64,000 nucleotides of DNA from Promicromonospora sp. AC04 (GTDB lineage: Bacteria; Actinomycetota; Actinomycetes; Actinomycetales; Cellulomonadaceae). How positions within the stretch are numbered: the first letter of the stretch is position 1; each line of letters starts with the position of its first letter. The stretch covers positions 868,001 to 932,000 of the forward strand of contig NZ_QBUG01000001.1 in NCBI RefSeq assembly GCF_003058225.1. The letters run 5' to 3'. The position numbers were made by a program, and so were the translations under genes. The notes below the pieces were generated by a model. That model saw nothing but the letters and a program-made list of their open reading frames with translations, had not been told where the DNA came from and did no database searches. Shown piece after piece: positions 17,703 through 25,798 of the stretch.

Positions 17703-18482
17703 CTACAGGCCCTGCCAGCCGGGCTTGTCGGCGTACGTCTGCCGGTAGTAGTCGGCGAGCTGCAGGCGGGACGCCGCCGCGTCGTCGACCAGCACCGTGG
17801 CGTGCGGGTGCAGCTGCATGACGGTGGCGGGCCACATCGCCGAGACCGGGCCCTCCACGAGCTGGTGCACCGCCTCCGCCTTGGCCCGCCCGGAGGCGAG
17901 CAGCACGAGGTGCCGCGCGGCCATGATCGTGGCCAGGCCCTGGGTGAGGCAGTGCCGTGGCACGTCGTCGACGGACCCGCCGAAGAACCGCGCGTTGTCC
18001 TCGCGGGTCTGCTTCGTCAGGGTCTTGATCCGGGTGCGGGACGCGAGCGACGAGCCGGGCTCGTTGAACGCGATGTGCCCGTCGGTGCCGATGCCGAGGA
18101 TCTGCAGGTCGACGCCGCCGGCGTCGGCGATGCTCGCCTCGTACGCGGCGCAGGCGGCCGGAAGGTCGTCGGCGAGCCCGTCCGGGCCCTTGACCGCTCC
18201 GGGCGCGAGGTCGACGCGGGAGGCGAACTCCTTCTCGATGACGTTGCGGTACCGCTCCGGGTGGTCCGCGGGCAGGCCCACGTACTCGTCGAGCATGAAG
18301 GCGCGGACGCCCGCGAACGAGAGCCCCTCCTTGTGCCGGGCGACCAGCTCGTCGTACACCGCGAGCGGCGACGACCCCGTGGCCAGCCCCAGCACCGCCT
18401 CGGGATTGCCCCGCAGCAGGCCTTCGACGGCGTCCGCCGCCAGCCGGGCGAGCTCGCCCGCGGGCGCGATCACGACCTCCAT
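17703..18482 (-). CDS. nagB: Glucosamine-6-phosphate deaminase
   Basis: 259 residues. It converts glucosamine-6-phosphate to fructose-6-phosphate and ammonia. Visible: LGLATGSSPLAVYDELV, FMLDEYVGLPADHPERYRN, the active-site region GIGTDGHIAFNEPGSS with SRTRIKTL, and GRAKAEAVHQLVEGPVSAMW. It is the last gene of the sugar-uptake operon, and its ATG overlaps the ROK kinase stop by one base (TGATG). AAGGAG precedes it. No nagA (GlcNAc-6-phosphate deacetylase) lies in the window, so either it is elsewhere or the imported sugar is not acetylated. Confidence 0.94.
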   Translation of the reverse strand: MEVVIAPAGELARLAADAVEGLLRGNPEAVLGLATGSSPLAVYDELVARHKEGLSFAGVRAFMLDEYVGLPADHPERYRNVIEKEFASRVDLAPGAVKGPDGLADDLPAACAAYEASIADAGGVDLQILGIGTDGHIAFNEPGSSLASRTRIKTLTKQTREDNARFFGGSVDDVPRHCLTQGLATIMAARHLVLLASGRAKAEAVHQLVEGPVSAMWPATVMQLHPHATVLVDDAAASRLQLADYYRQTYADKPGWQGL

Positions 18483-19558
18483 CAGCTTCTCCTTCCCAGC
18501 ACCGCGGCACCCACCGCCGCGACCGGAACGTGCGTGGGTGCGAGCCGCACCCGGTCCGCCAGCTTGAGCGACCCGAGGAACGGCGACACCTTGGCCTGCT
18601 CGCGCAGCGCGTCCTGCACCGCGTCCAGCAGCTCGGTGCCGAGCTGCGCGACGCCGCCGCCGAGCACCACGTGGCGCACGTCGGTGGTCAGCACCAGCAG
18701 CCGAACCGCCGAGGCCGTGGCGGAGGCGAACCTGTCCTTGACCACTATCGCCTCCTCGTCGCCCGCGCGCGCCGCCTCGAACAGCTCCACCGGCGCCGGC
18801 TTGCCGTGCCGCGACGGCCACGCCGCCTCCAGCGCCTTGCCCGAGGCGAACCGCTCCAGGCAGCCACGCTGCCCGCACGGGCACTCCGGCCCGAGCGGGT
18901 CCACCGGGATGTGCCCGATCTCCCCCGCCGCACCGCTCACGCCGCGGCGCAGCTGCCCGTCGAGCACCAGCCCGGACGCGAGGCCCGTGCCGAGCGCGAG
19001 GAACGCGAGGTCCTCGTGGTCGCGTGCCTCGCCGTCCCGGTCGACCGATCGTTCCAGCACGTGCGCCGCTCCGACGGCGGCCACGTTGAGGTCGTTCTCG
19101 ACCACCACGGGCACGCCGCCCAGCTCGCCGGACAGCAGGGCGGCGAGCGGCAGCTCGTCGTCGTGCACCCCGAGGTTGACCGCGTGCTTCACCGTGCCGG
19201 ACGTGTGGTCGACGATGCCGGGGATGCCCAGCCCGACGCCCGCCAGGGCGGCGAGCTCCACCTCGCCGGACGCGACGACGTCCCGCACCGCCTGCGCCGC
19301 ACCCGCGACCAGGCCCTCCGCACCGTGGACCGTGGACCGGCGCACCGTGGCGACCACGTCGCCCGCCGGGTCCAGGAGCGCGCCGAGGATCTTGGTGCCG
19401 CCGATGTCGAGGCCGACCGTGTACTCGCGCGTACGCCCGGTCTCGGACCGGGCGTCCCCCTGCAGCTTGCCGACCTTTCCCATCCTGACCTTTCGCTTGC
19501 TGGACTTGCCTGTGGACCTACCTCTGCCGGACTTGCCGGGCTTCTGCCTGCCGCCCAT
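18482..19558 (-). CDS. ROK-family sugar kinase
   Basis: 358 residues. ATP motif GLDIGGTKILGALLD, catalytic block VVVENDLNVAAVG and the ROK zinc site (GEIGHIPVD followed by ECPCGQRGCLE) are intact, so it should phosphorylate a hexose, here probably GlcNAc or glucosamine given its place between the ABC permeases and nagB. The first about 37 residues are an unusual Lys/Arg/Gly-rich tail (begins GGRQKPGKSGRGRSTGKSSK). ATG at 19558 overlaps the permease stop by one base and so is favoured; a second ATG at 19483 (MGKVGKLQG) with an AGGTCAGG stretch before it would remove most of the tail. Confidence 0.88.
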   Translation of the reverse strand: MGGRQKPGKSGRGRSTGKSSKRKVRMGKVGKLQGDARSETGRTREYTVGLDIGGTKILGALLDPAGDVVATVRRSTVHGAEGLVAGAAQAVRDVVASGEVELAALAGVGLGIPGIVDHTSGTVKHAVNLGVHDDELPLAALLSGELGGVPVVVENDLNVAAVGAAHVLERSVDRDGEARDHEDLAFLALGTGLASGLVLDGQLRRGVSGAAGEIGHIPVDPLGPECPCGQRGCLERFASGKALEAAWPSRHGKPAPVELFEAARAGDEEAIVVKDRFASATASAVRLLVLTTDVRHVVLGGGVAQLGTELLDAVQDALREQAKVSPFLGSLKLADRVRLAPTHVPVAAVGAAVLGRRS

Positions 19559-20412
19559 CAGCCCTTCACCGCGCCGGAGACCAGACCACCGGTCATCCGA
19601 CCCTGGACGATCAGGAAGAAGATCACCACGGGAATCGCGATGAGCACCGCCGCCGCCATGACCGCACCCCAGTTCGTAGCCTGTGTGGCCTGCACGAACG
19701 TACGCAGCCAGAGCGGCAGCGTCATCGCGTCGGGTCGTTGCATGATCACCAGCGCCATGACGAACTCGTTCCACGCCTGGATGAAGGCGAACACGCCGGT
19801 GGCCACCAGGCCCGGAGCGAGCAGCGGGAACGTGATCCGCCAGAACGCAGTGGCCCGGGAACACCCGTCGATCATCGCCGCCTCCTCCAGCTCCTTGGGT
19901 ACACCGTTCACGAATCCGCGCAGCGTCCAGACGGTGAACGGGAGCACACCGACGATGTTCACAAGCGTCAGGCCGATGATCGTGTTGAGCAGGAGCCAGC
20001 CGTCGATGATCCGGAACAGCGAGATGATCATCGCCTCTCCGGGGATCATCTGGACGACCAGGATCATCAGGATGAAGGTGCGCCGGCCCTTGAAGTCGAA
20101 CCGGGTGAGGGCGAGCGCCGCGGCGAAGCCCACGACCAGGGCGATGACCACGGTCAGGAACGTGACCCCCATCGAGTTCAGCACGGCCGGCGGGAACGGC
20201 GCCCGCTCCTCGCCGAACATCGCCGCGCGGTAGTTGTTCAGGGTGAAGACGTCCGGCGTCGGGAAGAACGCCAGGTTCTCGCCGCGGATCCGGTTGTTCG
20301 GCAGGAACGACGTGTTGATCATCCAGTACACGGGGAACGCCGAGAACACGAAGACGATCAGGGCCAGTACGCCGAACCCGGTGTCGGCAAGGCGCTTGCG
20401 GATCTTGATCAC
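19558..20412 (-). CDS. Carbohydrate ABC transporter permease (MalG type)
   Basis: 284 residues with six membrane spans and the EAA loop ELEEAAMIDGCSRATAFWRI that docks the ATPase. The family partners a second permease and a lipoprotein binding protein in sugar import. GTG at 20412 overlaps the upstream permease stop by four bases (GTGA). No ATP-binding subunit is encoded nearby, so a shared MsiK-type ATPase elsewhere is likely, as for many actinobacterial sugar importers. Confidence 0.92.
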   Translation of the reverse strand: MIKIRKRLADTGFGVLALIVFVFSAFPVYWMINTSFLPNNRIRGENLAFFPTPDVFTLNNYRAAMFGEERAPFPPAVLNSMGVTFLTVVIALVVGFAAALALTRFDFKGRRTFILMILVVQMIPGEAMIISLFRIIDGWLLLNTIIGLTLVNIVGVLPFTVWTLRGFVNGVPKELEEAAMIDGCSRATAFWRITFPLLAPGLVATGVFAFIQAWNEFVMALVIMQRPDAMTLPLWLRTFVQATQATNWGAVMAAAVLIAIPVVIFFLIVQGRMTGGLVSGAVKG

Positions 20413-21356
20413 TGCACTTCCTCCCGCAGCGTGCGCCGCACATAGGGGAACGAGATGGCCAGCATGACGATCAGGAAGATGACGCCGATCGCGCTCGCCA
20501 GGCCGTAGTGCCCCTGGGCCATGCCCACCTGGTAGATGTAGACGCCGATGGTGTTGGTCAGCTCGCGATCGCCGCCGATGTCCTGCAGCACGAAGACCTG
20601 GGTGAACAGCTTCAGGTCCCAGATCATCGACAGCACCACGAGCACCGTGATGATGCCGCGCACGTAGGGCACCTGGATGAGCCGGAACCGCTGGAACGCG
20701 CTCGCGCCGTCGAGCTGCGCGGCCTCGATGACCTCCTCCGGGATCTGCGTGAGGCCCGCGTACAGCGTGAACGCGACGAACGGCACGGCGCCCCACACGA
20801 CGATGCAGGTCAGGATCAGGAAGAACCCCCACGGGTTGATCAGCCAGGAGTGGCCGAACCAACGGTCCCCGGTGATCGCGGTGAGCAGGTTGTTCACCAC
20901 GCCGTACTGCGTGTCGAAGACCCAGCCCCACACGGTGGTCGCGGCCAGCGACGGCATGGCCCACGCCAGCAGCAGGCCGACGGACACCAGGAGCCGCATG
21001 GCCTTGCCGACGCGGATCATGAGCAGTGCCACGAGCATGCCGAGCACCATCGTGACGACCACGAGGACGACCATGAGCACGAAGCTGCGCAGCAGGACGG
21101 TCCAGAAGCCGTCGACGTCGGTCAGGATCGTCGCGTAGTTGTCGAACCCGACCCACTCGGCAGGCTGGCCCATGAGCTGGGCGCGCTCGTACTCCTGGAA
21201 CGACATGACCACCAGGCGGAGCAGGGGGTAGCCGGTCAGGACGCCGAGTATGACCATCGTGGCCGAGAGCAGGAGCCACGGCACGTAGGACGGTCGGCGC
21301 CGCTGCCGGGTCTCTTGGCGCGGTGGCGCCGGGGAATCGAGAAGTGTGGAGCTCAT
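20409..21356 (-). CDS. Carbohydrate ABC transporter permease (MalF type)
   Basis: 315 residues with six spans and the EAA loop QIPEEVIEAAQLDGASAFQR. The N-terminal 25 residues are polar and Arg-rich. It precedes the MalG-type permease with a 4-base overlap. A long stem-loop (21432-21477) separates it from the upstream binding-protein gene, so permease expression is probably lower than that of the binding protein. Confidence 0.92.
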   Translation of the reverse strand: MSSTLLDSPAPPRQETRQRRRPSYVPWLLLSATMVILGVLTGYPLLRLVVMSFQEYERAQLMGQPAEWVGFDNYATILTDVDGFWTVLLRSFVLMVVLVVVTMVLGMLVALLMIRVGKAMRLLVSVGLLLAWAMPSLAATTVWGWVFDTQYGVVNNLLTAITGDRWFGHSWLINPWGFFLILTCIVVWGAVPFVAFTLYAGLTQIPEEVIEAAQLDGASAFQRFRLIQVPYVRGIITVLVVLSMIWDLKLFTQVFVLQDIGGDRELTNTIGVYIYQVGMAQGHYGLASAIGVIFLIVMLAISFPYVRRTLREEVQ

Positions 21357-21431
21357 GTCCTGTCTTCCTCAGGGGCGGCCGGCGGCCCCTCCCCTGGAAG
21401 AGCAGCCGCGGGCATCATGCGGGCAGTGGTG

Positions 21432-21477
21432 TCCCGTCCCGCCCGGGTTTTCTGGGGTCGCACCGGGCGGGACGGGA
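21432..21477 (-). promoter_or_regulatory. 15-bp stem-loop between binding-protein and permease genes
   Basis: TCCCGTCCCGCCCGG (21432-21446) pairs perfectly with CCGGGCGGGACGGGA (21463-21477), with a 16-base loop. It begins 20 bases after the binding-protein stop. In other ABC operons such elements protect the upstream mRNA 3' end or partly terminate, making binding protein in excess of permease. That function is inferred. Confidence 0.7.
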
Positions 21478-21496
21478 TGTCTTGTGCCGACCGGGG

Positions 21497-22789
21497 TCAG
21501 CTGTTGAGGATCTCCTCGATGTCGGCGTCGAGCTGCTCGGCGACGGTCTTCACGTCGTCGCCGGAGGCGATCTTCGTGAAGGCGGTCGGCAGGAGCATCT
21601 GCGACTCGACGTCGGCCCACTTCGGGGAGGCGGGGGTGAGCTTCGCGTTGGCGGCGGCCTCGGCGGAGGCCGCGCCGATCGAGGTCGACTGGTCGACCTT
21701 CTCGAAGAGCGAGGTCTTGGCCGGGAAGAGGCCGATGCCGGCAAGGATCGACTGGTACTCGTCGCTGAGCATGATCTCGTAGGCGCTCATCGCGAGGTCC
21801 GGACGCGCCGACTTCTGCGCGATGGCGATGTTCGAGCCGCCGGCGAACACCTGGGCGGCGCCGCCGTCCTTGCCCGGCAGGGCCATGCCCTCGAGGTCGG
21901 ACCCGTACGTGGAGGCGCAGCCCGGCACGCCCTCGGGGTCCTCGGGCTCCTCGGGAGCGTTGATGGACCACTGGATCCAGCTCGGCGCGGAGAGGAACGC
22001 GACCTTGCCCTCGCAGAACGGCACCTGGAGGTCCGTCTCGTTGGCGTCGGCCGGAGCGTTGTTGCCCTCGGTCATGATGGTCTGGATCTGCTCCAGGCCC
22101 GCGAGCCCACCCTCGGACGAGAAGCCCGCGTCCCAGGTGCCGTCCTCGGCCTGCTCGGCGACGTAGCCGCCGTTCTCCCAGATGAAGGGCAGGGCGTTGT
22201 ACCAGTCCTGGCCGGGCCAGTAGACGCCGGACAGGTCGTCGGTCTTCAGGTCGACGGCGGTCTGGACGTACTCGTCCAGCGTGGTCGGCACCGGGGTGTC
22301 GCCCAGGACCTGCTTGGAGTAGAAGACGACGCGCGAGCCCGAGTAGTACGGCAGGGCATAGTGCTTGCCCTCCCAGTCGCCGGCCTCGACGAAGCCCGGG
22401 AGCAGGTCGGAGCCGCCCAGGGTCTCGAACTCGTCCGCCGTGATCTCGCGGAAGTAGCCGGCCGACGTGAACGCAGCGGCCTGGGTGTTGCCGATCTCGA
22501 CCACGTCGGGCGCGTCCGAGCCAGAAAGCGCCGTCGTGTACTTGTCGACCAGGCCGTCCCAGGCCTGCTCCTCGATGACGAGGGTGCTGCCCTCGTTCTG
22601 CTCCTCGAAGGTCTGCTTCAGGTAGTCGCGGGCCTCCTTGGGCGTGTCGGAGCCGACGAGCCAGACCCGGACCTCGCCGGGGCCGGTCTCCTCGGGGGCC
22701 GCGGCGCCGCCGGCGTTACCGCAGGCGCTGAGCGCGAGCGTCAGGGTGATCGCCGACGCCGCAGCGCCGACGAGACGGTTCTTCTTCAC
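21497..22789 (-). CDS. Sugar ABC transporter substrate-binding lipoprotein
   Basis: 430 residues. The signal peptide ends in a lipobox (LALSAC) and is followed by an Ala/Gly/Glu linker and a type-1 solute-binding fold: EVRVWLVGSDTPKEARDYLK, VVEIGNTQAAAFTSAGYFRE, LPYYSGSRVVFYSKQV. It is anchored outside the membrane to feed the two permeases. The start is GTG at 22789, preceded by GGAGGAA. The kinase and NagB downstream suggest amino sugars or chitooligosaccharides as ligand, by context only. Confidence 0.92.
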   Translation of the reverse strand: MKKNRLVGAAASAITLTLALSACGNAGGAAAPEETGPGEVRVWLVGSDTPKEARDYLKQTFEEQNEGSTLVIEEQAWDGLVDKYTTALSGSDAPDVVEIGNTQAAAFTSAGYFREITADEFETLGGSDLLPGFVEAGDWEGKHYALPYYSGSRVVFYSKQVLGDTPVPTTLDEYVQTAVDLKTDDLSGVYWPGQDWYNALPFIWENGGYVAEQAEDGTWDAGFSSEGGLAGLEQIQTIMTEGNNAPADANETDLQVPFCEGKVAFLSAPSWIQWSINAPEEPEDPEGVPGCASTYGSDLEGMALPGKDGGAAQVFAGGSNIAIAQKSARPDLAMSAYEIMLSDEYQSILAGIGLFPAKTSLFEKVDQSTSIGAASAEAAANAKLTPASPKWADVESQMLLPTAFTKIASGDDVKTVAEQLDADIEEILNS

Positions 22790-22906
22790 GTGTGTTCCTC
22801 CCGGGATACGACTGTGCGTCGCAGTGCCTGATGAAAAGCGGTGCATGGTGAGAGCTCGAGTGGTAGCTCGATGAGATGCCTGCCGCCAACACGTGCGCAC
22901 TGATGC

Positions 22907-24061
22907 TCACGAGACCCCCAGCTGGGCGGAAAGCACGAGGACGGCGGCACCCGCCAGCACCACGTCCTCGTCGAGTGCGGCCATCCGCAGCTGCAGGCCG
23001 GAGTTGATTGCCTGCATGGTGCGCTGCCGGATGGTGTCCAGCGCGGCCTCGCGCAGAGGGCCGTCGAGCAGGTCGCGCGGACCGCTCAGCAGCACCTCCG
23101 TGAGGTTGAGAGCGCTGACGACCGGGGCAAGGGTGACACCGAGCACCCGGCCTGCCGACGCCAGGGCGGCGTCGGAATCTTCTGCGTTCTTGTCCGCGAC
23201 CGCACGCCGCAGCGCCGGCACCGACAGGACGGTCTCGAGGCAGCCCACCTTGCCGCAGGCGCACTGGTCACCGTCGTCGACCACTGTGACGTGGCCGATC
23301 TCGCCCGCGGCGTCGCCCTGGCCGTGCACCCGCACGCCGTCGACCACCACGCCGGCGCCCACCCCCGCGCCCACGGTGACCACCAGCATGCTGCCGGTCG
23401 CCCCGCCGTACGTGAACTCGCCGAGCGCCGCAGTGTTGGCGTCGTTCGCGACGTGCACGGGCAGACCCAGGCGCTCGCCCAGGATCTCGGCGAGCGGGAC
23501 GTCGTACCACCCGCGGTTGGGCGCCTCCACGACGCGCCCGTCCAGCGTGATGATGCCGGGCGAGCCGACGCCGACCCCGATCACCGGGTGGATCGCCGCG
23601 GCCACGAGCCGACGGACGAAGCGGGTGAGCAGGTCGACCAGCTCGTCGCCGGTGCGCCCGTCGATGTCGAGCTGCCGGCGGACCATGATCTCGCCGGTGA
23701 GGCTGAGCACGGCGCCGCGCATGTGGCCGTGCTCCGTGAGGTCCACCGCCACGATCTGGTAGGCGTCCGTGCGCAGGCCCACCAGGATCGCGGGCTTGCC
23801 CACGCGCTGGCCGGGCCGCGTGCCGAGCTCCTCGACCAGCCCCTCGGTGATGAGCACCGAGACCAGGTCGGAGATCGTGACGCGGGTGAGCGAGGTGGCT
23901 CGTGCGAGGTCGGCCCGGGAGGTGGGCCCCTCGTGAAAGAGGTGCTGCAGCACCAGGGACCGGTTGTGCGCCCTGGCGTGCTCGGGGAGCACCTTGGACG
24001 TCGCGCGCAGCCGTGCCCCGAGCCCTCGCCCGGTGCCGTTGCGTTCTGTCGCCGTCGCCAT
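22907..24061 (-). CDS. ROK-family transcriptional regulator
   Basis: 384 residues. N-terminal winged helix (LVLQHLFHEGPTSRADLARA then TSLTRVTISDLVSVLITEGL), then a ROK sugar-binding domain (VGVGSPGIITLDGRV, VANDANTAALGEF, GEIGHVTVVDDGDQCACG, KVGCLE). Such NagC/XylR/Rok7B7-like proteins repress sugar-uptake genes until a ligand binds. It lies just upstream of the binding-protein gene on the same strand, its obvious target. AAGGAGGT lies 12 bases before the ATG, a rather long spacing. An inverted repeat 53 bases upstream may be its autoregulatory site. Confidence 0.9.
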   Translation of the reverse strand: MATATERNGTGRGLGARLRATSKVLPEHARAHNRSLVLQHLFHEGPTSRADLARATSLTRVTISDLVSVLITEGLVEELGTRPGQRVGKPAILVGLRTDAYQIVAVDLTEHGHMRGAVLSLTGEIMVRRQLDIDGRTGDELVDLLTRFVRRLVAAAIHPVIGVGVGSPGIITLDGRVVEAPNRGWYDVPLAEILGERLGLPVHVANDANTAALGEFTYGGATGSMLVVTVGAGVGAGVVVDGVRVHGQGDAAGEIGHVTVVDDGDQCACGKVGCLETVLSVPALRRAVADKNAEDSDAALASAGRVLGVTLAPVVSALNLTEVLLSGPRDLLDGPLREAALDTIRQRTMQAINSGLQLRMAALDEDVVLAGAAVLVLSAQLGVS

Positions 24062-24113
24062 GTTTGTTAGTAGACCTCCTTAACAGAGTCCTGTCCATTG
24101 CCCGGTGCGACCC

Positions 24114-24129
24114 GTAACAAGACTGTTAC
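24114..24129. promoter_or_regulatory. Inverted repeat upstream of the ROK regulator
   Basis: GTAACA (24114-24119) and TGTTAC (24124-24129) are reverse complements separated by 4 bases. The size suits a dimeric winged-helix protein, possibly the ROK regulator itself. Confidence 0.4.
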
Positions 24130-24356
24130 GTGGCTCACGCTGCCCTCGGCATTGGACGCCCTCTGCTCGACGTATCCGGATTACTTCACGTGCCTGACGA
24201 ATCCGAGCCTGCCGTACCTTGCCCGGACAAGCACGGCGTGACCGGAACGTGATCAAAAACGGCGCAAAACTGAAGAAAAAACCGGTCACCAGGCCCACAA
24301 GTTCACAAAGGGATCACAGTTCTCAGGTGGGGCGCGTTCCTGCCCTGCCTGGCTCC

Positions 24357-24362
24357 TACGCT
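24357..24362 (+). promoter_or_regulatory. -10 box of the DUF4349 gene (leaderless)
   Basis: TACGCT lies 6 bases before the ATG at 24369; there is no Shine-Dalgarno sequence. Confidence 0.5.
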
Positions 24363-24368
24363 CGTCCC

Positions 24369-25340
24369 ATGAAGCGCAACCGGTCAGCCTGGGGGGACGC
24401 GGGCCGGCCCGCGCGCCGACTCGTCCAAGCCCTCCTGGCGGCAGTCGTCGGGGGGACGCTCGTGGTCTCCCTTGCGGCCTGCTCAGGTGGTGGCGCAGGA
24501 GATTCCGGCGCGGACGTCGCGACCGACGGCGGGGCGGCGCGCAGCGAGGGCATCGCACCCGACGCCGCGACCGACGAGGCGGCTGCGGGCGCCGTCGGCC
24601 TCACCGAGGTTCGCGAGGAGGCGGTCGACCGCGAGCTCATCACCACCGGCAGCGCGACGCTCGCGGTGGAGGACCCGTTCAACGCCGCCGAGCAGATCGC
24701 CAACCTCGTGGAGGAGGCCGGCGGCCGCGTCGAGGCGCGCGACGAGCAGGCCGAGACGGACGACCAGCCGGGCAGCGCGTCGATGACGCTCCGCATCCCC
24801 GCCGACCGCGTGTCGGCCACGCTGGACGCCCTGGACGAGCTCGGCGAGGTGCGCGACCGGCACGTCGAGACGGTGGACGTCACCGGCACCGCGCAGGACC
24901 TCGACGCCCGCATCGAGGCGCTCCGCACCTCGACCGATCGCCTGCGCGAGCTCATGGCCGAGGCCGACCGTACCTCCGACCTCATCGAGATCGAGGCCGA
25001 GCTCTCCACCCGTCAGGCCGAGCTGGACTCCCGGGTCTCCGAGCGGAACCGGCTCTCGGACGAGGTGGCGATGTCCACCCTGCACGTCAGGATCGTCGCG
25101 GAGGGCACCCCGGCGGCCCAGGCGCGGCCCGACGGCTTCCTCGGCGGCCTGTCCGCAGGGTGGAGCGCCCTGGTCAGCACGTTCAACGTGGTGGTCCTGG
25201 TGCTCGGCGCGATCACCCCGTGGCTCGCGCTGGCCGGCCTCGCGCTGCTGGTGGTGGTCGGCATCCGCAGGCAGCTGGCCAAGAACCGCGCCGCCGGGCC
25301 GACGCCGCCCACCGCCGAGCCGGAGCCCGTCGAGCCCTGA
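24369..25340 (+). CDS. DUF4349 membrane-anchored lipoprotein
   Basis: 323 residues. A signal peptide with lipobox (VSLAAC) is followed by a low-complexity Gly/Ala/Asp linker, then the DUF4349 domain: DRELITTGSATLAVEDPFNA, LRIPADRVSATLDALDELGE, DLDARIEALRTSTDRLRELM, a coiled coil of about 60 residues (IEIEAELSTRQAELDSRVSE), and a C-terminal transmembrane helix (near residues 275-300) with a short basic/Pro tail. This is the usual layout of the family, whose function is unknown; a sensor or envelope-stability role is possible. Confidence 0.85.
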   Translation: MKRNRSAWGDAGRPARRLVQALLAAVVGGTLVVSLAACSGGGAGDSGADVATDGGAARSEGIAPDAATDEAAAGAVGLTEVREEAVDRELITTGSATLAVEDPFNAAEQIANLVEEAGGRVEARDEQAETDDQPGSASMTLRIPADRVSATLDALDELGEVRDRHVETVDVTGTAQDLDARIEALRTSTDRLRELMAEADRTSDLIEIEAELSTRQAELDSRVSERNRLSDEVAMSTLHVRIVAEGTPAAQARPDGFLGGLSAGWSALVSTFNVVVLVLGAITPWLALAGLALLVVVGIRRQLAKNRAAGPTPPTAEPEPVEP

Positions 25341-25350
25341 CCAGGGCCGG

Positions 25351-25755
25351 TCAGTCGGTGATCGCCAGCGCGTCGATCTCCACGAGCATCTCCTCGCGGG
25401 GCAGGCCCACCATCACCGTGGTCCGGCTGGGCAGCACACCGCTCGGGCAGTACTTCGTGACGAACTCGCCGTAGGCCTCGTTCATCGCGGCGAAGTCGTC
25501 GCGCGTGGTGAGGTAGACCCGCAGCATCACCACGTCGTCGAACGTCGCGCCGGCGGCCTCGACGATCGCCCGGACGTTCTCGAGCGTGCGGGTGGTCTGG
25601 CCGGCTACGTCGCCGAGGTGTACGTACTCCCCCGTCGCCGGGTCCGTGGGGCCCTGCCCCGAGACCTGCACGAACGGTCCTTTGCGCACGCCCTGGTGGA
25701 ACGTGAACGCGGGCGCGGGGGCGTCCGGGGTGGAGATGGCGGTCTTCGCGGTCAT
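25351..25755 (-). CDS. RidA-family enamine/imine deaminase
   Basis: 134 residues with the YjgF/RidA fold: GPFVQVSGQGPTDPATGEYV, QTTRTLENVRAIVEAAGATF, MLRVYLTTRDDFAAMNEAYG and SRTTVMVGLPREEMLVEIDA (the conserved Arg and terminal Glu). RidA hydrolyses reactive enamines such as 2-aminoacrylate released by PLP enzymes. It follows the D-serine/D-threonine-type PLP enzyme gene by 43 bases, which is the expected partner. AAGGAG precedes the ATG. Confidence 0.88.
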   Translation of the reverse strand: MTAKTAISTPDAPAPAFTFHQGVRKGPFVQVSGQGPTDPATGEYVHLGDVAGQTTRTLENVRAIVEAAGATFDDVVMLRVYLTTRDDFAAMNEAYGEFVTKYCPSGVLPSRTTVMVGLPREEMLVEIDALAITD

Positions 25756-25798
25756 CGGGTTCTCCTTGCGCGGGTCGTGCGGTGGGTCGAAAGCGGGG

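Larger units (their letters stand above)
24062..24368. other. 307-bp divergent intergenic region
   Basis: It holds the ROK regulator ribosome binding site, the 24114-24129 inverted repeat, an A-rich segment near 24246-24282 and the -10 box of the DUF4349 gene. No further gene, RNA or hairpin is recognisable. Confidence 0.5.
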
